Shown here: positions 15,832 to 23,370 of the stretch, in pieces
Numbering within the stretch: the first letter of the stretch is position 1
Layout: every line of letters begins with the position of its first letter
Source: Paludisphaera mucosa
GTDB taxonomy: Bacteria > Planctomycetota > Planctomycetia > Isosphaerales > Isosphaeraceae
Length of the DNA stretch: 64,000 bases
Assembly (NCBI RefSeq): GCF_029589435.1
Contig: NZ_JARRAG010000002.1
Coordinates: 2,976,001-3,040,000 of the forward strand
Direction of reading: 5' to 3'
Notes under the pieces: generated by a model
Told to the model about the DNA's origin: nothing
What the model saw: the letters and a program-made list of their open reading frames with translations, nothing else
The model's database searches: none
Translations under genes and position numbers: made by a program

Positions 15832-18549
15832 TCAGCGGCCTGGTTCGCCGGCGCGGGCCAGCACCGCTTTGACAATCAGGTCGGCGAGCGCCTTCATGCC
15901 GCGGTCGCCGGGATGGCCGCCGACGCCGGCGTGTTTGTACGGGCGTTCCGAACGCGCGGCGTTGGCCTCGTCGCGGCCGAGGGGGCCGGCGTCGACGTAG
16001 ATCGTCCCGGCCTCGTCGCTCGCCTTGCGAAGCTGCCGGTCCTTGGCCTCGTCGGCCCAGAAGCCGCTCCGGACGACGACGATCGGCCTCCGCTTCGATC
16101 GCACGGCGGCTAGGATCTTCACGACGCCGCGGTGGAACTTGTCCGCGGCCTCGTCGGACGCGAGGGCCGGCACGTTCTCGCCGATGGCCAGCACGACGAG
16201 GTCGGCGTCGAACGCGACCAGGTCCTTCATCTTGGCGTCGACGTCGTAGGTCGCGTACTCGCGTTCGAACTCGGCGATGTTCCGCACCAGGATCTCGGGC
16301 GGCTTGCCGGTGTGCTTGCCGATGGCGGCGGCCACGAGGTGGACGTAGTCCTTCTCGGGGGCGGTCGCGGCCATCCCCCAGTCGCCGGCCCAGTCGATGT
16401 CCGGCTTGGGGCCGTGGTGGGTGATGCTGTTGCCCAGGAAGAGGATCTTGCGGACGTCGGCGACCCGGACCTCGGGTTCGGCGGCGACCGGGAACATGGC
16501 GATGCGGAACTTGCTGCAGCCGTAAGGGACTAGCGTGATCGCCTCCGATGGGCCCGATTTCGCGAAGGGCTCGGCCGGCAGCATCGGCGATTCGAACGAG
16601 GGGTTCCAGTCCACCGCGACCGCCTGGACCTTCAGCTTCAGCGGCGAATCGAGGGGCCAGTCCCACTTCGTGGGCATGGCGGACCGGACGACTTCGATCC
16701 GAGGCTGCTGCTCGTCCAGAGCGAACTTCCAGCGCGCGGCCGGGTCGGGGGTGTTGGGATCGGCGAGGTCGGCGATCGCCAGTGCGAACAGCAGCGGGCC
16801 GTACGACACCGTCGCGTACGGCAGGCCGCGCAGGTCGTCCTTCGCGGGGATCGACACCCGCGTGGGCGCGTGGACGCCGTTGAAGGGCCCTCGCGGCGCG
16901 GCGTCGCGACCCTGCTGCAGGCGGGGGGTCATCGGTAAGTGCAGCCGCACGCGGTCGCCGGGCTTCCAGGTCCGTTCGATCCGAACGAAGCCGTTCTCCG
17001 ACGGCTGAGCCGCGACGGGCTCGTCGTTGACGAACAGGCCGGGCGTCTCGCACCAGCCGGGGATGCGGAACGAGATCGGGAACGACGCCTCATGCGCCGT
17101 CTTGACGGTCATCGCGATCGTCTCGTTGAACGGGTAATCGGTCTCGCAGGTGATCTCGACCGGGACTCGCTCGCCCGCCAGCGCGGTCAGCTTGCAAGGG
17201 CCGTAGCAGGTGGCGGCCAGGCCGTCGTCGTTCGTGGCCATCCACATCGAGGTCGCGTACCAGGGGATGATTCGATTGAGCGCGGCGGTGCAGCAGAGCG
17301 GGTCGTGCTTGGCCTTGTACACGCCGCCGCCTGCCCCCGGGCCGTGGGGGAACGTGGGCGAGCCGGCGGCGAACCGATTGGGGCTCTGGAAGTAGACGTG
17401 GGTCTTGAAGTCACGCGAGACCGTGGCGGGGCCGGCGTTGAAGAGGGCCCGCTCGGCGCGGTCGGCCATGCGGCCGTCGCCGGTGACCGACAACAGGCTG
17501 AGCTGGCTCCACAGGTAGCCCGCGACGTCGCACGTCTCGCTCCCCCGGAACGCCCCCGTCGGCAGATACCATTCGTCGGCGACGGGGACGCCGTGGGGTT
17601 GCATCGCCACGCGGTCGAGCAGTTCGTGCCAGCCCAGGGCCGCCTTCAGATAGGTCTCGTCGCCCGTCCAGAGGTAGCCCACGGCCCACGGGGTCGTGCA
17701 TTCGAGGAACTCGACGACGTGGGCGTTGTCGACCTCGGCCCCCGGGGTCAGGTCGGGCGGCCTGCGGTAGCGGTCGATGGTCGGCACGAGCGAGGAGGTC
17801 CCCTCCCGGAACATGGCGTCGAGCGCCTCCGCGATCGCGGGGTCGCCCGTCCGGGTGTAGGCGTCGTACGCCGGCCAGAGGTTCGAGACGTTGCCGGTGA
17901 TCGATCGCAGGCCGTCGGGGTCGGCCCCGTAAGCCTGGATCATGGCGTCGAGGACCCGGCGGTCGCCGGTACCGGCGTAGTAGCCCGAGAGGGCGCGGCC
18001 GAGGAGGCCGCAGGTCCAGAGCGGCCAGCCTTCGAGCGCGGCCTTCACCGCCGCGCGGTCGCCCGGGTCGCTCCGGTCGAGCCACCAGAGGAAGAGGAGG
18101 CCCCGGTCGTTCATGTTATTCAGGACCGGGTCGAGGCGGGCCTTCGCCTGGCCGATCAGGGCGTCGTCGTGGAGGGCCAGGCCCAGGCGGGCGAGGCCGT
18201 CGAACCAGTAGCCGCCCCCCTCGTAGGGCCAGGCCCCCTTGTACCAGTAGAGCCCCTCGCCCTTCTGCCGGAAGTCGGCGGCCCATGCCTGGCGGAAGGC
18301 GACGTCGTAGTCGTCCATGTGGCCGGTATAGCCGTCGCGCGCGGCGATGCACCAGTCGCGCAGCCAACCCGCCGGCTCGACCGCCCCGGGGGGGAGCGGC
18401 AACAGGGCCGGGCGCTTTTTCGCCTCGAAGGGCCGCCCGTAGATGGGCCGTTTCGATTCGGCCCCTCTCGTCGCATTCGGTGTCAGGGCGGTCCCGAGGG
18501 CCATCGCGGCGAGGGCGATCCCGAGCCATGTCGAACGATTGCGTTCCAT
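15832..18549 (-). CDS. GH127-like (DUF1680) glycoside hydrolase fused to an SGNH hydrolase domain
   Basis: A 905-residue exported protein (Sec signal in the first about 30 residues). Residues about 50-690 read as a DUF1680/GH127 domain, a family including beta-L-arabinofuranosidases: 'GSETCDVAGYLWSQ' gives the Glu-x-Cys pair and 'DPLCCTAALNR' the Cys pair of the zinc site, although the additional Cys expected two positions before that pair is Pro here. From about 701 a second domain begins 'KILFLGNSITHHG', an SGNH/GDSL block I with Ser708, followed by 'LVVLAIGENV' (block III) and 'GGHPGDRGM' with His879. The usual Asp three residues before that His is not evident. A plant polysaccharide-degrading role is plausible inference. 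Confidence 0.82.
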   Translation of the reverse strand: MERNRSTWLGIALAAMALGTALTPNATRGAESKRPIYGRPFEAKKRPALLPLPPGAVEPAGWLRDWCIAARDGYTGHMDDYDVAFRQAWAADFRQKGEGLYWYKGAWPYEGGGYWFDGLARLGLALHDDALIGQAKARLDPVLNNMNDRGLLFLWWLDRSDPGDRAAVKAALEGWPLWTCGLLGRALSGYYAGTGDRRVLDAMIQAYGADPDGLRSITGNVSNLWPAYDAYTRTGDPAIAEALDAMFREGTSSLVPTIDRYRRPPDLTPGAEVDNAHVVEFLECTTPWAVGYLWTGDETYLKAALGWHELLDRVAMQPHGVPVADEWYLPTGAFRGSETCDVAGYLWSQLSLLSVTGDGRMADRAERALFNAGPATVSRDFKTHVYFQSPNRFAAGSPTFPHGPGAGGGVYKAKHDPLCCTAALNRIIPWYATSMWMATNDDGLAATCYGPCKLTALAGERVPVEITCETDYPFNETIAMTVKTAHEASFPISFRIPGWCETPGLFVNDEPVAAQPSENGFVRIERTWKPGDRVRLHLPMTPRLQQGRDAAPRGPFNGVHAPTRVSIPAKDDLRGLPYATVSYGPLLFALAIADLADPNTPDPAARWKFALDEQQPRIEVVRSAMPTKWDWPLDSPLKLKVQAVAVDWNPSFESPMLPAEPFAKSGPSEAITLVPYGCSKFRIAMFPVAAEPEVRVADVRKILFLGNSITHHGPKPDIDWAGDWGMAATAPEKDYVHLVAAAIGKHTGKPPEILVRNIAEFEREYATYDVDAKMKDLVAFDADLVVLAIGENVPALASDEAADKFHRGVVKILAAVRSKRRPIVVVRSGFWADEAKDRQLRKASDEAGTIYVDAGPLGRDEANAARSERPYKHAGVGGHPGDRGMKALADLIVKAVLARAGEPGR

Positions 18550-18937
18550 GGAAGCCTCTCTTCTGCGGGCGGGGTGGGTCGGGCGGGTCCCCGCATTATC
18601 CTCCTTCCGCAAAAGAAAGCATCAGGGGACCGCCGCAGCCGGCCGGCGCGTCGGATCGGTCCCGGATCGCGGTGGAGATCCCGGAAGTCGCCCGCGGAAT
18701 CTCCGCTCTTTGCGACCTTTCGAGACCACTGTAGAAACGGTGCGCCGTCGCGCGCGGGAACGAATCGACCGACGTTACGGTCGCAGAACCGGCCGGGAGG
18801 GAGTGAAAAAACGAAATGCAAATCGCGAAACGAACCCAATCGCCCAAGGCGCAATCCGATCCGCATCCCGAGCTTATGTCAAACCGATGCGCCGGCCGAT
18901 CCGCAAAGGAAGCCGAAGCGAAGCCGACTCGGTTGGG
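18550..18937. other. Intergenic region between the GH127-like and prs genes
   Basis: 388 bases upstream of the GH127-like gene and downstream of prs, both on the minus strand. The part around 18800-18850 is clearly less GC-rich than its surroundings (runs such as GTGAAAAAACGAAATGC). No coding text, hairpin or confident promoter was seen. Confidence 0.45.
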
Positions 18938-19930
18938 TCAATAGTTGAACAGCCGGCTCACGCTCTCGCGACGGTGGATGGACATGATGGCGTCGGCGAA
19001 AAGGCTGGCGACGCTCACGACCTTGCAGCAGGGGGCCAGGGGTTCGAAGCGGTAGCCGATCGTGTCGGTCATGACCAGCTCCTTGATCGGCGAGCGGGCG
19101 AGCTTCTCGGCCGAGCCCTTGGAGAAGACCCCGTGCGAGACGCAGGCGTAGACGTCCTTCGCCCCGCGCTCCTTGCAGGCGACGGCCATCTCGATGAGCG
19201 TGCCGCCCGAGATGGTGAAGTCGTCGACGATCAGGACGTTGCGGTCCTTGACCTCGCCGACGATGTCGAGCATCTGGGCCTTCTCGTCGTGGCCGCGGCG
19301 GACCTTGTTGCCGAAGACCACCGGGGCGTGGATCATCTCGGCGAACTTGTACGCCTGCTTGCCGAAGCCCACGTCGGGCGAGGCGACCACCAGGTCGGGG
19401 ATCTCCTTGCGCCGGAAGTAGTCGACCAGGACCGGCATGGCGTAGAGATGGTCGACGGGGATGCGGAAGAAGCCCTGGATCTGCGGGCTGTGCAGGTCCA
19501 TCGTCAGGACCCGGTCGGCCCCGGCGGCCTCGATGCAGTCGGCGCAGACGCGGGCGCGGATGGAGACCCGGGGCTCGTCCTTCTTGTCGCCCTTGGCGTA
19601 CGAGAAGAAGGGGATCACGGCCGTCACCTGGGTCGCGCTCGCCCTCTTGAAGGCGTCGATCCAGAAGAGCAGCTCCATGAAGTTGTCGTTGACCGGGTAT
19701 TCGGTCCCCTGGATGATGTAGACGTCCCGCCCGCGGACGTTCTCCAGGACCCGCACGAAGACGCAGCCTTCGCTGAAGGTGTGGGTCTCCGCCATCGCCA
19801 TTCCGGAGCCCAGGTGCTCGCCGATCGCTTCGGCCAGCGAGCTGCTGGCGCTGCCCGCGAAGACCTTCAGCTCGCCGTACGGATCGACCCGATCGGCCGA
19901 GGTGCAGATCAGGGACATGTCCTTGCTCAC
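18938..19930 (-). CDS. prs: Ribose-phosphate pyrophosphokinase (PRPP synthetase)
   Basis: About 330 residues. It makes PRPP from ribose 5-phosphate and ATP for nucleotide, His and Trp synthesis. Family text is clear: 'RGRDVYIIQGTEYPVNDNFMEL', 'GADRVLTMDLHSPQIQGFF' (metal and PRPP region) and the PRPP loop 'VLIVDDFTISGGTL'. The catalytic flexible loop reads 'YAKGDKKDEPRVSI' where bacterial class I enzymes usually have YARQDRK. I prefer GTG 19930 because AGGGCGG is well spaced before it; the ATG four codons later has a ribosome site too close. The PRPP made would feed the pyrimidine pathway encoded near 58-61 kb. Confidence 0.9.
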   Translation of the reverse strand: MSKDMSLICTSADRVDPYGELKVFAGSASSSLAEAIGEHLGSGMAMAETHTFSEGCVFVRVLENVRGRDVYIIQGTEYPVNDNFMELLFWIDAFKRASATQVTAVIPFFSYAKGDKKDEPRVSIRARVCADCIEAAGADRVLTMDLHSPQIQGFFRIPVDHLYAMPVLVDYFRRKEIPDLVVASPDVGFGKQAYKFAEMIHAPVVFGNKVRRGHDEKAQMLDIVGEVKDRNVLIVDDFTISGGTLIEMAVACKERGAKDVYACVSHGVFSKGSAEKLARSPIKELVMTDTIGYRFEPLAPCCKVVSVASLFADAIMSIHRRESVSRLFNY

Positions 19931-20224
19931 GTTGTCCGCCCTGTAGTCGGGAGTGGAATGAGTCCAGGACGTTCGTCGATCGCCGCCGCGGTCGCGACCG
20001 ACGGCCCCGCCCCCCGAAGCGGTCCGTCGACATACGATCTTAACACCCTCCGGGGGCCCCGGCCACCTTTCGACCCCCGGACGCATCGGCGGACGCCCGC
20101 GCGTCGGCCGCCCGGCCGGCTCGGGGTTCTTCCCGCCGCCGCCGATCGTTTACAATCCCCGGTGCGTGCGTCTCGCCCGCATCCTCCGACCCGCCTTGAG
20201 TTTTCGCGACCAGGAGCACCGACC

Positions 20225-21919
20225 ATGCAGCGCCGGCGATCGATGCGGATCCGGGACCTCGGCTGGCTCGCGCTGGCGGCAGGCGCGCTCGCCGTTTCCC
20301 TGTGGTATTCGAACCACACCGGCGCGTCTCGACGCCGCGAGGCCGACGCGGCCGGGCCGCGCATCCGGCGGATTTCCTACCCGCAGGCCGCCGCACCGAG
20401 CCTCGACGGGGCCGTCGGCTGGATCAATTCGGGCCCGATCGACCTGGCGTCGCTGAAGGGTAAGATCGTCCTGCTGGACTTCTGGACCTATTGCTGCATC
20501 AACTGCCACCACATCCTGCCCGACCTGGAGAAGCTCGAGAAAAAGTACAAGAACGAGCTGGTCGTCATCGGCGTGCACTCGGGCAAGTTCGACGCCGAGC
20601 GGAACACCGAGAACATCCGCCGCAAGGTGGCCGAGTACCGGATCAAGCACCCGGTCGCCAACGACGCCGAGATGGTCATCTGGGAGCGGTTCGACGTCCA
20701 CAGCTGGCCGACCCGCGTCCTGATCGACCCCGACGGCAAGGTCATCGCCTTCGGCCGCGACAACCAGGGGAACTTCGTGACCTCGATCGGCGGCGAGGGC
20801 CGATACGAGTTCTTCGACATGGTCATCGGCAAGGTCGCCGAGCAATTCCGCAAGGCCGGGAAGCTCAACGAGAAGCCCCTGACCTTCCCGACCGAGGAGA
20901 GCCAGTACGCGAACAAGCCCCTGCTCTTCCCCGGCAAGGTCCTGGCCGACGCCAAGTCGAATCGGCTGTTCATCTCCGACACCGGGCACAACCGGATCGT
21001 CCAGACCGACCTCGACGGCAAGAACCCCGTCGTCATCGGCGACGGCGGCCAGGGCTGCGTCGACGGCGGCTTCGCCAAGGCCCGCTTCAACCGTCAGCAG
21101 GGGATGTGCCTGGAGGGCGACGTCCTCTACGTCGCCGACACCGAGAACCACGCCATCCGCGCGATCGACCTGAAGGCGAAGACGGTCGCGACGGTCGTCG
21201 GCGACGGCAGGCAGGCCGACCGCGACCCGACCGAGCCCTTCGAGGGCCCCGGCAAGACCTCGTCGATCTCCAGCCCCTGGGACGTGATCCAGCTCGCCGG
21301 GTCGCGGACGATCTACATCGCCATGGCCGGCACCCACCAGATCTTCGCCTACGACCCCGAGTCGGGCGTCGTCCGCTGGTTCGCCGGCTCGGCCTTCGAG
21401 AACATCCTCGACGGCGCCCCCGCCGAGGCCCGGTTCGCCCAGCCCAGCGGCCTGGCGACCGACGGCGAAAACCTCTACATCGCCGACTCCGAGGTATCGG
21501 GCGTCCGGGTGATCACCGGCATCCCCGCCGGCCAGCCCGAAGTCGGCCGGGTCGTCGGCAAGGGCCTCTTCGACTTCGGCGACCGCGACGGCGCGGGGCC
21601 CGAACAGGTCCGCCTCCAGCACTGCCTCGGCCTGACCTACGGGGACGGCAAGCTCTACATCGCCGACACCTACAACAACAAGATCAAGCTCTGCGACCCC
21701 AAGACGGCCGCGGTCTCGACTTTCATCGGCACGACCGAGTCGGGCGACGCCGACGCCCCGCCCAAGCTCCACGAGCCCGGCGGCGTCAGCTATGCGGCCG
21801 GCAAGCTCTACGTCGCCGACACCGACAACCACAAGATCCGGGTCGTCGACGTCGCCACCCGCGCCGTCCGCACGCTGGAGATCCCCGACCTCACGCCGCC
21901 CGCCGCCCCCGCGCCCTGA
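20225..21919 (+). CDS. Thioredoxin/NHL-repeat protein, NHLRC2-like
   Basis: A 564-residue protein: N-terminal membrane anchor or signal (residues 12-28), a thioredoxin-like domain (about 55-215) and NHL beta-propeller repeats (about 230-550). The thioredoxin motif is 'WTYCCINCHHILPDL', with Cys90, Cys91 and Cys94; the CCINC form is the hallmark of NHLRC2-type proteins. Propeller blades repeat phrases such as 'LFISDTGHNRI', 'LYVADTENHAI', 'LYIADTYNNKI' and 'LYVADTDNHKI'. It is probably periplasmic, with a redox or protein-interaction role; the partner is unknown. ATG 20225 follows AGGAGC. A TACAAT -10-like element is at 20151. Confidence 0.88.
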   Translation: MQRRRSMRIRDLGWLALAAGALAVSLWYSNHTGASRRREADAAGPRIRRISYPQAAAPSLDGAVGWINSGPIDLASLKGKIVLLDFWTYCCINCHHILPDLEKLEKKYKNELVVIGVHSGKFDAERNTENIRRKVAEYRIKHPVANDAEMVIWERFDVHSWPTRVLIDPDGKVIAFGRDNQGNFVTSIGGEGRYEFFDMVIGKVAEQFRKAGKLNEKPLTFPTEESQYANKPLLFPGKVLADAKSNRLFISDTGHNRIVQTDLDGKNPVVIGDGGQGCVDGGFAKARFNRQQGMCLEGDVLYVADTENHAIRAIDLKAKTVATVVGDGRQADRDPTEPFEGPGKTSSISSPWDVIQLAGSRTIYIAMAGTHQIFAYDPESGVVRWFAGSAFENILDGAPAEARFAQPSGLATDGENLYIADSEVSGVRVITGIPAGQPEVGRVVGKGLFDFGDRDGAGPEQVRLQHCLGLTYGDGKLYIADTYNNKIKLCDPKTAAVSTFIGTTESGDADAPPKLHEPGGVSYAAGKLYVADTDNHKIRVVDVATRAVRTLEIPDLTPPAAPAP

Positions 21920-22041
21920 GCCCGTCGGTCCGATCGGAAATCGATTGAATATCGCCCGTATTTAGACGAACATCAAAATACAGGGTCATTCCGGCCGGGT
22001 ATTGGAGTGTGATCTCGAAGCCGAGAGGGGAGGACGCGACG

Positions 22042-23370
22042 ATGTTGCGGTTGCTGCCGATCTTGCTGATATCGACGACGGCGTGGGCGGGCGAGCCGAA
22101 GGACGACGCCCGCAGGTTCCTGGACCTGTGCAAGGCGTTGAAGTTCGAGGAGGCCCACGCGGCCTTCGGGCCGAAGATGGCCGCGGCCCTTTCGACCGAG
22201 AAGTTGAAGGCCGTCTGGACGGGGATCGAGAAGCAGCTCGGCCCGGTCACGGCGATGGGCGAGCCCCGCGAGGACCGCGTGGGCGCGTCGCGGCGGGTGC
22301 GGATCCGCTGCGAGTTCAAGACGACCCCGCTCGACGCCCTGGTCAGCTTCGATCCCGAGGGCAAGATCGAGGGCTTCTTCCTCACCCCCGCCGCGGCCGA
22401 CCCGAAAGCGCCGGCCGTCAAGAAACCCGACCCGCCCTACGTCGACCCGGCGAAATACACCGAGGAGGACGTCGTCGTGGGGGCCGAGGGCTGGCCGCTG
22501 GCCGCGACCCTGACCCGGCCGAAGGGCGTCGACAAGGCACCCCTGGTGATCCTCGTCCACGGCTCGGGCCCGCACGACCGCGACGAGACGATCGGCCCCA
22601 ACGCGCCGTTCCGCGACCTGGCCCACGGCCTCGCCGGCCGGGGGGTCGCGGTGCTCCGCTACGAGAAGCGGACGCACGCCCACAAGGCCCGCTACGCCGA
22701 CCCCAAGATCCTCGGCTCGGTCGGCGTCCAGGACGAGGTCGTCGACGACGCCCTGGCGGCCGCCGCCAAGGCCCGGGGCTGGAAGGGGATCGACCCCGCG
22801 CGGATCTTCGTCATGGGCCACAGCCTGGGCGGGACCTCGGCCCCGTTGATCGCCAGGCAGGACGGCAAGTTGGCCGGGATCGTCCTGCTCGCCGCCTCGG
22901 CCCGCCCCTCCGCCGACCTGGTCCGCGAGCAGATCGAGCACATCCGCAAGGTCGACCCCGAGCGCGCCAAGGGGCTCGTCGAGATCGACACCAAGCTCGA
23001 CGAGGTCCTCGCCCGGATGAAGGCCGGCACGGCGAAGGACGACGAGAAGGCGCTCGGCGCCCCGGTGCGTTACTGGAAGTCGATGGACGCCCTGCAACCG
23101 GCCAAGCTCCTGGCCGAGCTGCCGAATCTGCCCGTCCTGGTGCTGCAGGGGGGCCGCGACTACCAGGTCACCGAGGCCGACCTCGACCTGCTCCGCAAGG
23201 CCTTGAACGGACGGTCGAACGCGACCGTGAGGCTCTACCCCGACCTCAACCACGGCTTCCTGAAGGGCGAGGGCAAGGCCACGCCGGCCGAGTACGAAAA
23301 GCCGGGGTTCGTCGACGTGCGCGTCATCGACGACGTCGCCAGGTGGGTCGGGACGTTGCCCGTCCTCTAG
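22042..23370 (+). CDS. Exported alpha/beta hydrolase with N-terminal DUF3887-like domain
   Basis: A 442-residue protein with a Sec signal (MLRLLPILLISTTAWAG). Residues 20-115 resemble the small DUF3887-type domain that often precedes secreted esterases. The hydrolase domain follows with 'LVHGSGPHDRDE' at 171-182 (oxyanion region), the nucleophile Ser261 in GHSLGG, Asp373 in 'GGRDYQV' and His404 in 'NHGF', so the triad is complete. An esterase or peptidase activity outside the cytoplasm is likely; the substrate is unknown. Its TAG stop shares the palindrome CTAG with the stop of the converging Hsp70 gene. Confidence 0.87.
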   Translation: MLRLLPILLISTTAWAGEPKDDARRFLDLCKALKFEEAHAAFGPKMAAALSTEKLKAVWTGIEKQLGPVTAMGEPREDRVGASRRVRIRCEFKTTPLDALVSFDPEGKIEGFFLTPAAADPKAPAVKKPDPPYVDPAKYTEEDVVVGAEGWPLAATLTRPKGVDKAPLVILVHGSGPHDRDETIGPNAPFRDLAHGLAGRGVAVLRYEKRTHAHKARYADPKILGSVGVQDEVVDDALAAAAKARGWKGIDPARIFVMGHSLGGTSAPLIARQDGKLAGIVLLAASARPSADLVREQIEHIRKVDPERAKGLVEIDTKLDEVLARMKAGTAKDDEKALGAPVRYWKSMDALQPAKLLAELPNLPVLVLQGGRDYQVTEADLDLLRKALNGRSNATVRLYPDLNHGFLKGEGKATPAEYEKPGFVDVRVIDDVARWVGTLPVL

